NCBI RefSeq assembly: GCF_017427765.1
Contig: NZ_JAFRSC010000022.1
Location: 49,826 to 113,825 of the forward strand
Source: Methanobrevibacter sp.
GTDB lineage: Archaea > Methanobacteriota > Methanobacteria > Methanobacteriales > Methanobacteriaceae
DNA length: 64,000 nucleotides
Direction: 5' to 3'
Shown one piece after another: positions 1 through 8,714 of the stretch. The notes under the pieces are model-generated. The model was not told the DNA's origin. It did no database searches and was given only the letters and a program-made list of their open reading frames with translations. Position numbers and translations under genes: made by a program. How positions within the stretch are numbered: position 1 is the stretch's first letter; each line of letters starts with the position of its first letter.

Positions 1-1
1 A

Positions 2-112
2 GGCACAATTCTCATCACCAGATTATTAAACAATGATGGATTTCATCGATTTTTGATGGACTTTTTGATGGACTTTTTAATTAAAGAATTGATTAATAAT
101 TTGTCATGTTAA
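2..112 (+). other. Possible 3' end of a gene cut by the window edge
   Basis: An open frame enters from the left edge and runs 36 codons to a TAA at 110-112. Its end is hydrophobic and contains the repeated peptide FLMDFLMDFL, which comes from a short tandem DNA repeat (TTTTTGATGGAC) around 52-78. The same TTGATGGACTT string recurs near 171. No family is recognisable from so short a tail and it may not be coding. The rest of 113-273 is AT-rich with nothing I can identify. Confidence 0.2.
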
Positions 113-273
113 TTATTAATAGGTTATTTTAATTATTCCTGTATTGAATATAATCAATACCAAAATCATGTTGATGGACTTGACATAATAGAGTAGTCAT
201 GTTATAATTTATGGATGGATGTTTTAGAATATCATATTTTCTAATATGCTCAGGGGATTTAATCGATATTTTT

Positions 274-1380
274 TTAAGGTTCTGAATCTTTTAATAAATT
301 TTTTAATTTAACTTCATTAATAACATGTTTTGAAACTCCATTATAACCTGGAAATAAATATTCTTCTGAATATCCATCTAAATACAATTCATTTAAAATT
401 TCTACTTTAAGTTCTTTAGATATGATTAATTTATATAAAATAGTATCATTTGGAGTTAAATTCGGAGGAACTGTAATAATATTCCGATTATATGATTTTC
501 CTTTGCTTCTGTCAGTTAGGTCATGTTTTAACTCCTCTGATATGATTTCATCTAATGGACTCTCATAATTTCCAACATAATGATTTAAAAATGTAAATAA
601 TCCTTTTTGAGCAGTTAAGTTGGGATTAGTATTATATTCTGGCCTGTAAATAGTTAAGTTAATTGTATATTCGTTATTTATTAGTCTATTTTCAAATAAT
701 TTATAATTTAAAGCCCATAAAACACAATCTTGTGTATTTGAATTAGATAATACATCTTTTACAGCAAAATATAATGAAACCTTATAATCATAAGACCAAT
801 CCAATGCTTTTGTTGGTAAACCATAATGTTGAGCTAAGGATATGATTTCGGGATAATCGTAAAATATTTCATCTAACTTTGGCGGGTGTAATTGTGAAGT
901 GGGATGTATTAATGCTCTAGTGAACTTATTTGTGTTAACTTTTAAACCACATCTGTCAGCATAGTTAAAAAATTTTTGAAGGATATATAATTCTTTTTCA
1001 TTTTGCAATTCATTTTTTGCAACAGTGTAATCCTTGTTTTTGCCTGAAGTAGGATTCCCATATTTGTCAACTTGTATATAAAATCTTTTTTTATAATCAA
1101 CTTCATCTTCATAGCATTCTAAATTTTTCTCTTTAACTTCATTCTCACTAACTTCAATCCAAAATTTTTTGTTGTTTTCAATAAGTTCATCAATTTTTAA
1201 TTGGTTTAAATTATCTTTTCTAAGTGATGATGGAATTAATTCATATTTAATATCTGATACCCCTCTGAATATAAAATCTTCACGAAGATCAATTTTATTT
1301 TCCTCATGTTTTCCATAGATTATTTTTACAAGTTCATCATAACTTTCAATTTCTATTTTATTTATCCCATTTTTTAGCAT
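274..1380 (-). CDS. FRG domain-containing protein (likely defence-associated)
   Basis: The 368-residue protein has the FRG-domain hallmarks: FIFRG at about residues 36-40, a following SSLRK, and the second conserved block SLAQHYGLPTKALDWS about 140 residues later, which continues into a segment ending YFAV. FRG domains (named for the Phe-Arg-Gly motif) have no settled activity but are frequent in bacterial and archaeal defence loci. There is no signal peptide or membrane segment. The ATG at 1380 is preceded by AGGTGAGAGG, a strong ribosome binding site. The gene is divergent from the Abi_C/HEPN gene at 1525, and the 144-bp intergenic region holds both promoters and the shared 20-bp motif. The FRG identification is firm; the defence role is inferred from context. 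Confidence 0.85.
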   Translation of the reverse strand: MLKNGINKIEIESYDELVKIIYGKHEENKIDLREDFIFRGVSDIKYELIPSSLRKDNLNQLKIDELIENNKKFWIEVSENEVKEKNLECYEDEVDYKKRFYIQVDKYGNPTSGKNKDYTVAKNELQNEKELYILQKFFNYADRCGLKVNTNKFTRALIHPTSQLHPPKLDEIFYDYPEIISLAQHYGLPTKALDWSYDYKVSLYFAVKDVLSNSNTQDCVLWALNYKLFENRLINNEYTINLTIYRPEYNTNPNLTAQKGLFTFLNHYVGNYESPLDEIISEELKHDLTDRSKGKSYNRNIITVPPNLTPNDTILYKLIISKELKVEILNELYLDGYSEEYLFPGYNGVSKHVINEVKLKNLLKDSEP

Positions 1381-1455
1381 AACCTCTCACCTGTTGTTCT
1401 ATTTAAATGAATCAGGTATATACTCATTAATCAAACCTTAATTTATTCATGAATA

Positions 1456-1475
1456 TTACTTTTCAATTGCTCTCT
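1456..1475 (+). promoter_or_regulatory. Shared promoter motif, copy A (upstream of the Abi_C/HEPN gene)
   Basis: This copy reads TTACTTTTCAATTGCTCTCT and matches three other copies in the window. It is followed by an AT-rich TATA-like stretch (TTATTTATAATA, about 1480-1491) and ends 49 nt before the ATG at 1525. Because it precedes the TATA-like element and points in the direction of the gene, I read it as a transcription-factor site. It also lies in the divergent promoter region of the FRG gene. Confidence 0.55.
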
Positions 1476-1524
1476 ATAATTATTTATAATATTATTTATT
1501 TATTAAAATTATAGGGAGTTATTT

Positions 1525-2295
1525 ATGTTTTCACCGAGAGAATTAAGTTTTTTTGAGAATTTATTTAATATGGAATCAGGATATGTTTTGGATTTTTCAA
1601 GAGACGGATTGAAAAATTTCATTCGGGACTCAGTAAATTTGGATGTTTTCACAGTTGAATATTCAAATCAGGTTAAAAAGAGATATAGAACAGACTCTAT
1701 GGTCAATACATTAAAATATTTTTGGGAAACTGAAGATTTTAGCAAAACATTAAAATTAATTAGTGATTTAGTTGATTATTATGAATTTGAATATTATGGT
1801 GATGAAAATGAAGTTAGCGAAGCTAAAATAATTTTAAATAGATATTATAATCCTGTTAAAATTAAGAATGATTTTTCAGATGAAAAAAGAATAACTGATT
1901 TAATTAATGAGATTAATTATATAATTGATGAACGACAACCAATTTTTGCGTTAGTGGAATTGCATACATTAACACATAATATATTTAGACGACTTTGTGA
2001 TTCTCATAATATTTCCTACACTAAAACTGATGGAATAGATTCTTTATTTAAAAAATATGCTAAATTTTTAAATCAGAATAATTATGTGGAATCACAAATG
2101 TCAAAAACCATTTTTAGAAATACAGGTACATTGTTGTCACAATTCAATGATATTAGAAATAATAAGACCTATGCACATGACAATCCTATTTTAGACCAAT
2201 TTGAAAGTGAATTCATTTATAAACAGGTTGTGAATATTTTATATTTCATTGACCTTGTTGATGATAATTTTAATATTAAAGAAAGGGTGAAATAG
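1525..2295 (+). CDS. Abi_C/HEPN-type abortive-infection-like protein
   Basis: The 256-residue protein has the two-part layout of abortive-infection C-terminus (Abi_C) proteins. The N-terminal block (about 18-72) has GYVLDFSRDGLKNF..SVNLDVF followed by a KYFWETED-type segment. The C-terminal block is all-helical and ends in RNNKTYAHDN at 211-220. R211 and H218 form an R-x6-H motif as in HEPN ribonucleases, preceded by FRRLCDSHNI, typical of the family. From family knowledge, HEPN proteins with this motif often cleave RNA after phage sensing. The start is supported by GGGAG at about 1515-1519. The next gene begins 1 nt after the stop, so the two are surely co-transcribed and may form a two-component system. 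RNase activity is inference. Confidence 0.75.
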   Translation: MFSPRELSFFENLFNMESGYVLDFSRDGLKNFIRDSVNLDVFTVEYSNQVKKRYRTDSMVNTLKYFWETEDFSKTLKLISDLVDYYEFEYYGDENEVSEAKIILNRYYNPVKIKNDFSDEKRITDLINEINYIIDERQPIFALVELHTLTHNIFRRLCDSHNISYTKTDGIDSLFKKYAKFLNQNNYVESQMSKTIFRNTGTLLSQFNDIRNNKTYAHDNPILDQFESEFIYKQVVNILYFIDLVDDNFNIKERVK

Positions 2296-2296
2296 T

Positions 2297-3475
2297 ATGG
2301 TTCATACTTATGAAAAAAATTTACTAGAAAGATATTTAAGACCCGTAAAAATCGAGAATAAAGAATACTATTACAGTTTAATATATGAAATTTCAGAATC
2401 ATTAACCAGTGGAATAATCGTTGATTTTTTTCATTCAAATAAGATTAACATGATTATTACAGAAGCAGGTCAATCATTAGCTAATTCAATAAAGTTATAT
2501 GAATTAGGTTATTTTGATGATGCTTATTATTCGATGAGATCCTCAATTGAACTAGCAACAATAATGCTGGATGTCGGCGATAACGAATATGAACAGATGA
2601 TACATAATATGAATCTCTTTTCAACCAAGGAATATCGAAACTTTAGAGCAAGCACCTTAAGATATTTAAAAGATAATGGAATTGAATTTAGAGATGTTTC
2701 TAATAAAATGCCAAACTTTGTTAATGAGATTAATGATACCTGTAAAAAATTAAATAAATTTGTTCATAAGACAGGTTTTGATAATTTTTACGGTATTAGA
2801 AATAACTATGATGATGATTTTCACAAAAGACAATTGAAAGATTTTGAAGATAATCTAATTTCTTCAATTAGAATTGTAGCCATAATGAGATTGGTTATTG
2901 ATCCATTCCCTTTGCTTTTGGCAGATGAAGAAATATATTGCAGGAGTCCAAACATTTTAACTTATCCATTTAATGAAAAGTTATTGGAAGTAATAGGGGA
3001 TAAATCAATTGCAGAATTTAAAAGTACTGATATTTATAAATCCTATGAGGAAGAGTTAATGAAACTTGAAAAAAGAAATAGGGGAGTAAATGCAGTTGTA
3101 ATGGCAAATTACATTGATTTGGATAATATTGATAATATCTATTTGCAAAAACATTTGCTTGATAGTCATGAACTGAAATATGTGAATATTGCAAGTTGCA
3201 GTGATAAGATAATTTTGATTATATCTGATAATGGATTATCAAGATATAATACAAGCTCTAACAATCATAAAATTTTGTGCAACCATACAGATATTAATTT
3301 TAGAAATTCCTCTGAAAAATTTAATATTAAATATGATTCCATTTTTGTTTCGATTTTAAAGCATAGCAAAGATGAAATATCTGAATTTAATGGCATGATT
3401 AATTATATTTATATTTTTCATTTAAAGATATTCGATGAACTAGAAATTAATAAGTTGAATTCATTAAAACTATAA
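2297..3475 (+). CDS. Uncharacterised partner of the Abi_C/HEPN protein
   Basis: I do not recognise this 392-residue protein. Residues about 20-160 look helical and resemble HEPN-like or DUF5677-like folds: a block SLANSIKLYELGYFDDAYYS followed by MRSSIELATIML, and a later KLNKFVHKTGF. The C-terminal 200 residues look mixed alpha/beta with no motif I can name, ending in a region rich in Ile, Asp and Asn. There are no membrane segments. The ATG at 2297 lies 1 nt after the stop of the HEPN gene, and the GGTG at the end of that gene serves as its ribosome binding site. Its pairing with the HEPN gene suggests a sensor, regulator or antitoxin, but this is inference from position only. Confidence 0.7.
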   Translation: MVHTYEKNLLERYLRPVKIENKEYYYSLIYEISESLTSGIIVDFFHSNKINMIITEAGQSLANSIKLYELGYFDDAYYSMRSSIELATIMLDVGDNEYEQMIHNMNLFSTKEYRNFRASTLRYLKDNGIEFRDVSNKMPNFVNEINDTCKKLNKFVHKTGFDNFYGIRNNYDDDFHKRQLKDFEDNLISSIRIVAIMRLVIDPFPLLLADEEIYCRSPNILTYPFNEKLLEVIGDKSIAEFKSTDIYKSYEEELMKLEKRNRGVNAVVMANYIDLDNIDNIYLQKHLLDSHELKYVNIASCSDKIILIISDNGLSRYNTSSNNHKILCNHTDINFRNSSEKFNIKYDSIFVSILKHSKDEISEFNGMINYIYIFHLKIFDELEINKLNSLKL

Positions 3476-3538
3476 TGAAATTATTTATATTATTACTATT
3501 TATTATAATATCTTCTTCAAAGATTTGTAATGCAGTAA

Positions 3539-4080
3539 TTAATGCAAAATCATGAATCCATACTCTTTATCAACAGAATATAAATAAAAATCTAATGCAT
3601 TACAATATCTATTAATATCACGAATATTTTTAAAAAAAGTACCCTCCAGATCAAAAATTTTGAAAAATAAAACCCAACATCAATATTCATATGATTTGCT
3701 AATACATGATAAAATTTTAATTTATTTAAATAGTTATACAATTCAACAATAGTGATTGATACAAAAGAGTTTTATTTTTACATTTATACTTCTGAATAGT
3801 ACAGATTTTTTTATTAATTTTTAAAAAATTAATTTTATTTCAATATTTCAATTTTTAACATTTTATTTTGAGTTATAAGATGAATAATTAGATTTTCATG
3901 TTAAAAATGAATTTTGCCTACTTTTTAAAGTTTAATCAAATTCTTATTAATAGATTCACATCCAAAACGTGAAAGATTATCAACTTGGTGAAATTCAGAA
4001 AACTCAGGTACAAAATTGAAAAATTTAAATTGTTTTGACCTAATATATCCATATGGAGCTTTTGTTTTAATATTAGACTA
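3539..4080 (-). pseudogene. Degenerate minus-strand coding remnant in an AT-rich gap
   Basis: The gap 3476-4490 holds no intact gene, but the minus strand has protein-like fragments broken by stops and a frameshift. One fragment (about 4077 to the stop at 3925-3927) includes KAPYGYIRSKQFKFF and FHQVDNLSRFGCES. A second (about 3765 to 3660) includes ELYNYLNKLKFYHVLANH and then needs a frameshift near 3655-3660 to continue as DLEGTFFKNIRDINRYCNAL, ending at a TAA at 3539-3541. Low hydrophobicity and balanced composition, unlike random AT-rich DNA, suggest a dead gene, possibly a transposase. No family could be assigned. The rest of the gap appears empty apart from the promoter of the gene at 4491. 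Confidence 0.4.
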
Positions 4081-4410
4081 TTAATATATTATTTCCACTT
4101 AATATGTTAATTTCACTACTTTTAAATTAAAAATAAATAAAAAATTGAGCGAAAAAATTCGTGACTCAAAAACTTGTGAAAATTCAAATTCCACAAATTT
4201 TTGAAAGAGACTTTTATATTCTAAAACTCCAAAAGATGAAAAAATAAAGTTGCAATTGATAAATAATGGAAATATAAAAAATTGGTTAAGCGTCATGATT
4301 AACTTTTGAATAGAGTAGTATTAATAGACAGATTCAAACTCAAAGAGGTATGATTTAACATTTACAAGGTAATTAACGTGTTAAGAAAGGTTTGTAATTT
4401 TTTTTAAATA

Positions 4411-4430
4411 TTACTTCTCAATTGCTCTTT
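4411..4430 (+). promoter_or_regulatory. Shared promoter motif, copy B (upstream of the DNA methyltransferase)
   Basis: This copy reads TTACTTCTCAATTGCTCTTT and differs from copy A at two positions (1461-type T/C and the final C/T). It ends 60 nt before the ATG at 4491. Two AT-rich boxes lie between it and the gene (about 4437-4447 and 4463-4473), either of which could be the TATA element. It points the same way as the gene. Confidence 0.55.
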
Positions 4431-4490
4431 CAATTAATTTAAATAATAGTGTTAACTTAAATTTTTATATAATTATTTCGAGAAGATATT

Positions 4491-6386
4491 ATGGTAAAAA
4501 ATATGAATTTATCAAGTGGGATAATTGATAATTTGTTAAATGAATTTTCGATTCATGAAATTGAAAGTGCAGTTATCCAATTATTTTTAGATGATAATAA
4601 TGTTTCTTTTTCAAAAAATTTACTTATTAAAGAATTTATGGAGAATAATAAAAATATTGATGATATTAAAGTTGTAATTAAGAATTATTGTTCAAATTTT
4701 GATTTAAAAGCTGTTGAGAGAATTTTTGAATTATTGATACCTAAAGAGGATAGGGAAACCAATGGTGCATTTTATACTCCAAATATTATTATTAAATATA
4801 TTGTGGATAATTGTATTACTGGTGATGAAACAGTTTGTGATCCTTCATGTGGTAGTGGGGGATTTTTATTAGAAGCTACAAAAAGAATTCAACATTTAAC
4901 GAATAAATCTGTTATACAAATTTTAGAAAATAATATTTTTGGTTGTGATATTTTAGATTATGCGGTTAAACGGACTAAGATTTTGTTAACATTGTATGCT
5001 TTATATAATTCTGAAGATACTAATCAAATAGAATTTAATATTATTAATGAAAATAGTTTATTATGTGACTGGAACAGTATATTTCCGAATATTTTAGGTC
5101 AAAAAGGTATTTTTGCTACAAAAAAAGATTTAATTAAAGGTTTTGATGTAATTATAGGTAATCCTCCCTATTTAAGAATTCAAGATTTAGATTTAGAAAC
5201 AAAACATAATCTAATTAAAAAATGGAGTAATATTAATAAAGGAAATTTTAATATATATTTTACCTTTTTTTATTTAGGGTATCAGTTACTGAAACCTAAG
5301 GGTAAATTAGGTTATATCACTCCAAATAATTTTTTTACTTCATTATCTGGAAGGAAACTAAGGGAATGGATGGTTAATAAACTTGAAATTATTATGGATT
5401 TTAAACATTTAAAAATATTTCAGGATGTTTCTACATATACTTGTATAGTAATCCTATCAAAAATAGAAAAATCTTATTTTAAATATAAACCAATTGAAAA
5501 AAGTATTGATTTAAATTTGAATAATGAAAATCTTTCAATTATTTATGTTAAGGATTTAAACAATAAAAAATGGAGGCTATTGGAGTCTCAGGATCAGGAA
5601 AATATTAAAAAAATTGAAAATTGTGGTGAAAAATTAGGTGATTTAACTAATATTAAGGCAGGCATTGCAACATTAAAAGATAAACTATATTTTATAGATG
5701 GAGATTGTGAAGATGGTGAATTTTATTATAAAATGTTTAATAATATTTCATATCCTATTGAAAAGGAAATAACTCGCAGTATTATTAAGATTTCCACTGT
5801 AAAAAATGAAAATGATATAAAAAATAATACATTAAGAATAATTTTTCCATATTACTCTCATCCTAAAGTTCAAATTATTCCTGAAGAGATTTTGATTAAG
5901 AAATATCCAAAATGCTATGAATATTTATATGCTATAAAAAATGAACTTTCTAAAAGGGATAAAGGAAAGAAAAAATATGAATCCTGGTATGCATATGGTA
6001 GAAAACAAGGTGTTGATACATATGGTTTGAAATTATTAACTCCTACTTTTAGTAAGAAACCTCGTTTTTTATTGGATTCAGATGAGTCTTCTTTGTTTTG
6101 CAATGGTTATGCTATTTTTGAAAAAAATGGTGTTGATTTAAGAATTATCCAAAAAATTTTAAATTCAATTGTTATGGATTATTATATTAATAAAACAAGT
6201 GTGAATATTGAAGGAGGTTTTCCTTGTTTCCAAAAAAATTTCATAGAATTATTTTCAATTCCAAATTTAGATGATAATGATAGAAATTTTTTATTAAAAG
6301 AAAAAAGTAATGAAAAAATTGATGAATTTCTAATTAAGTTATATGATTTAGATATTAAACCTCTTATTAATTTTCAGAGGCGATAA
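4491..6386 (+). CDS. Type II N6-adenine DNA methyltransferase with C-terminal recognition domain
   Basis: The 631-residue enzyme methylates adenine in a specific DNA site using S-adenosylmethionine. It shows the gamma-class motif order of M.TaqI-like enzymes: GAFYTP (92-97, motif X), DPSCGSGGFL (117-126, motif I, AdoMet binding) and NPPY (224-227, motif IV, catalytic). The C-terminal half (about 380-631) looks like a TaqI/Eco57I-type target recognition domain, with GGFPCFQKNF near the end. There is no nuclease motif in this chain. The 3' end overlaps the convergent gene at 6348 by 39 bp, which fits a compact restriction-modification pair. An ATG at 4503 is an alternative start; no strong ribosome binding site distinguishes them. 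Confidence 0.88.
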   Translation: MVKNMNLSSGIIDNLLNEFSIHEIESAVIQLFLDDNNVSFSKNLLIKEFMENNKNIDDIKVVIKNYCSNFDLKAVERIFELLIPKEDRETNGAFYTPNIIIKYIVDNCITGDETVCDPSCGSGGFLLEATKRIQHLTNKSVIQILENNIFGCDILDYAVKRTKILLTLYALYNSEDTNQIEFNIINENSLLCDWNSIFPNILGQKGIFATKKDLIKGFDVIIGNPPYLRIQDLDLETKHNLIKKWSNINKGNFNIYFTFFYLGYQLLKPKGKLGYITPNNFFTSLSGRKLREWMVNKLEIIMDFKHLKIFQDVSTYTCIVILSKIEKSYFKYKPIEKSIDLNLNNENLSIIYVKDLNNKKWRLLESQDQENIKKIENCGEKLGDLTNIKAGIATLKDKLYFIDGDCEDGEFYYKMFNNISYPIEKEITRSIIKISTVKNENDIKNNTLRIIFPYYSHPKVQIIPEEILIKKYPKCYEYLYAIKNELSKRDKGKKKYESWYAYGRKQGVDTYGLKLLTPTFSKKPRFLLDSDESSLFCNGYAIFEKNGVDLRIIQKILNSIVMDYYINKTSVNIEGGFPCFQKNFIELFSIPNLDDNDRNFLLKEKSNEKIDEFLIKLYDLDIKPLINFQRR

Positions 6387-7196
6387 ACTACCATGTCGTT
6401 TTTCATAACAAGTTAATAAATCTGAAACTAAATTGCTAGTATTTAATTCTTTTAAATTAATATTTTCTAGTTTTTCTTCGTCAATTAAACCAGTGTTTAA
6501 TAAATCTTTATTATTTTTTATTTCTTTTGGTTTTTCATCTCTAAAATCAACAATCAATAATGCAACACGTTCATATTTCCAATAATCTTCGTTTTTATCT
6601 TTTCGATTATTTATTTCAGAAAATGAAGGTAAATATTTTTCTAGGGGTAATTGTTCTTTCCATCCAATTTCTTTATTTTTTATTTTTATAGGATCATATG
6701 CAAATAAAGGAACCATATATAATTCGCCCATAACTAACTCAGGACATCTTAAATGAAGATTTAATGCTTCAGCAAATGTTCTTTCAAATAATGTATCAAA
6801 ATTTTTTGCTAAACTACTTAATTGACTTCTAATATTTATAGATAAACTGACACTCATTGTGTGTTTTCCAATCTTGTCAGATTTACCTTTTAAAACCCCT
6901 CGCTCAATAATTTCAGAATAAGGATGTGAACCTAATACTGTTACATCTTGATCTTTTGTTTTTAAAAAACCAGACATTTTCACTTCTGGTTTTGATGAAT
7001 TTAATGGAGGGTAAATATTTTCTTTGGGTATTCCTTCTAAAATCAGTTTATTCTTAACATATTCATGAATATAATTGATTAATTGTTGGGATCTAATTAA
7101 AGAGTGTACAGATTCTTCACCACCTTTTAAAATAGCGTTTTCATAATCATTTTTTATATTTAATAATACTTCTTCTAATAATTTATCCGTAGTCAT
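6348..7196 (-). CDS. Probable type II restriction endonuclease partner of the adjacent methyltransferase
   Basis: The 282-residue soluble protein has no motif I can assign with confidence. Features are a helical N-terminus (1-50), a beta-rich segment with VKMSGFLKTKDQDVTVLG (about 88-105), a block INIRSQLSSLAKNFDTLFER leading to FAEALNLHL (about 125-160), and ELYMVPLFAYDP. This layout and its tail-to-tail overlap with an orphan-looking methyltransferase point to a cognate restriction enzyme. The recognition sequence cannot be predicted. The ATG at 7196 follows TAGGGTAA, a plausible ribosome binding site. The role rests mostly on the neighbour. Confidence 0.6.
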   Translation of the reverse strand: MTTDKLLEEVLLNIKNDYENAILKGGEESVHSLIRSQQLINYIHEYVKNKLILEGIPKENIYPPLNSSKPEVKMSGFLKTKDQDVTVLGSHPYSEIIERGVLKGKSDKIGKHTMSVSLSINIRSQLSSLAKNFDTLFERTFAEALNLHLRCPELVMGELYMVPLFAYDPIKIKNKEIGWKEQLPLEKYLPSFSEINNRKDKNEDYWKYERVALLIVDFRDEKPKEIKNNKDLLNTGLIDEEKLENINLKELNTSNLVSDLLTCYEKRHGSLSPLKINKRFNI

Positions 7197-7414
7197 TATT
7201 TTACCCTACTTATTACATTTATTATATATATTTCTGTTGATTATTTAAAATTATGGGTTAATTGTGTAATAAAATAGTTAGTATATTGTTTGAAAAAACC
7301 AAGAGTTGTATTAACACTATTGTTTAAGATTCCAGTTTTTTCTGAGAAATGTTTTAAATATCAAATGATGCTTTTTTTAGTAGTTTATATAAATTAAATT
7401 AATTTTTTCATTAT

Positions 7415-7882
7415 TCATATAAATTCACCTTTCGGTCTTGCTTTTATTCCAAATTTTTTATACATTGCTCTTGTTGTTTTATTAGACTCGATTGCTAGGT
7501 ATTTTTCCGGATTATCTCCGTGAGTTGGCAGCACTGCCTTTTCAAGCCAGTATTTTTTCAATTCATGAGGTCTTTTATTGAAGTTCCAGAAGGATTCGGC
7601 TATTTTTAAATCAGTGTTTTCTTCAATGTGTTTTAGTGAATCATATGATGTGCAATATGGGCTTGCTGTGATTAGGATAATGTAGTTGTCCTTGATTAGT
7701 TCAATCAGTTGGTGCTCATATTGTCTTTTGTTGATCTTTTCAGGCAGTTTCTCATATCTGATAGGCCAGGAATTGGAGATTAATGTGTAATTTAAATCCA
7801 TAAGGATTATTTTATCTTTTGGGATTGGCAGTTTTTCTGTTAATATCTTGTCTTTGGAATCGTTTTCAATCAGTTTGACCAC
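7415..7882 (-). CDS. HAD-like protein with altered catalytic motif
   Basis: The 155-residue protein has a haloacid-dehalogenase-like core. Motif I is IILMDLNYTL (D29, N31), motif II is ILITASPY (Thr/Ser), a lysine-rich motif III region follows (LKKYWLEKAV), and the motif IV acidic pair is replaced by KYLAIESNK. Active HAD phosphatases normally use DxDx(T/V), so the Asp-to-Asn change at N31 and the weak motif IV suggest reduced or altered activity. The start is a GTG at 7882 that lies inside the 3' end of the zinc-ribbon mini-gene (7866-7949), so translation is probably coupled. Flanking genes are defence-like. The fold call is good; the function is unknown. Confidence 0.65.
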   Translation of the reverse strand: MVKLIENDSKDKILTEKLPIPKDKIILMDLNYTLISNSWPIRYEKLPEKINKRQYEHQLIELIKDNYIILITASPYCTSYDSLKHIEENTDLKIAESFWNFNKRPHELKKYWLEKAVLPTHGDNPEKYLAIESNKTTRAMYKKFGIKARPKGEFI

Positions 7883-7949
7883 AATTTAAGCAATACTCTT
7901 CTTTGTCTTCGTTTTTTGTTTCACAAGTGGGACATATTTGAAAACTCAT
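7866..7949 (-). CDS. Zinc-ribbon mini-protein overlapping the HAD-like gene
   Basis: This 27-codon frame begins at an ATG (7949) preceded by AAGGAAT, a fair ribosome binding site. It encodes a nearly pure zinc ribbon, CPTC near the N-terminus and CLNCG near the C-terminus, with 13 residues between the two pairs. It ends at a TGA (7866-7868) that overlaps the GTG start of the downstream HAD-like gene by 17 nt, which suggests translational coupling or a broken fusion. A single-base frameshift could join the two into a zinc-ribbon/HAD protein. The four cysteines and the ribosome binding site make chance unlikely. Confidence 0.6.
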   Translation of the reverse strand: MSFQICPTCETKNEDKEEYCLNCGQTD

Positions 7950-8714
7950 TTTTATTCCTTCTTTTGATTGTACATCTGTTTTAATATCTTCATGAAAAAT
8001 CTCTCATGTTATTTGTATTCAGTAGATGAATTAGACAAATTTTAATTTGATTTCTAATAGCTACTTTTTAAAAATTCCATTATTTACATCTTTGAAAATA
8101 ATCTTAAGTGTAATAATCAAGCTTTTTTAGGTAGTTGTTGAATGGATTTAGATATGGAATAAATATGGCCGGGTTCTCGAAAATATGGGCATTTAAAATA
8201 GTAAATGCAATGTTCAAATGAATAGGTTCATATTATTAGATATCATAAAAAATACTATGTTTAAATTAAATAAGGGATGTAATCCCTTTTAAATTAATCA
8301 TTCTTTATGTTGATTATTTGTAGTCTTATGATTTCATAATATTGTGATGTTAATTTTATAAAAACCATAAAAACTATTGAGAAATTTTGGGATGGTTTTT
8401 TTAAATAGCTTTTAGAATCCTTTAAATCAAAAAAAGAATGGTTATTATCACTTTTCAAGATTACGATTTTTTAAAAAACCATATTTTTTCAGAGTATGTG
8501 GGAGGACTTGTCAAAGTTACCTCCCCCTTACCCCTGAAACTTCAGTTTTTTTACAAAAACCACATCACCAAAACTTATGTAAAATCCTTCAATTAATCTA
8601 AAAATAATTATAAACGATTTTTTAAAAAAACTTTACAAAAGTTTTTTAAAGTTTACATAGTTTTTATGGTTTTTTTACCAAAGTCAAATCTATCAAAATT
8701 AAACCTTGGCATCA
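7950..8714. other. Non-coding region between the zinc-ribbon gene and the recombinase
   Basis: I see no credible gene in these 765 bases. The left half (7950-8350) is plain AT-rich sequence that would contain the promoter of the minus-strand zinc-ribbon/HAD pair. The right half (8357-8680) contains the inverted repeats and AAACCAT-type motifs listed separately, plus a C-rich stretch near 8520-8540 that is unlike its surroundings. Confidence 0.5.
8357..8680. repeat. Inverted repeats and AAACCAT motif cluster beside the recombinase gene
   Basis: A perfect 18-bp inverted repeat, AAAAACCATAAAAACTAT at 8360-8377 and its reverse complement at 8657-8674, brackets about 280 bp. Between the arms are further copies of a shorter core, T(n)AAAAAACCAT: reversed at 8392-8404 and direct at 8467-8482, with a looser AAAAACCACAT near 8566. 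The cluster lies just downstream of the tyrosine recombinase stop. Such arrays resemble recombinase arm sites, but no tRNA or integrated element boundary is visible here. Confidence 0.5.

Noticed and set aside
4099..4296. A 65-residue minus-strand open frame
   Set aside because: It is low-complexity, Phe-rich sequence in an AT-rich gap with no ribosome binding site and no similarity I can see.
1456..4430. Copies A and B as attachment sites of a 3-kb mobile element
   Set aside because: Copies C and D elsewhere sit in promoters at the same distance from unrelated genes, which favours a regulatory site; recombination is kept only as an alternative.
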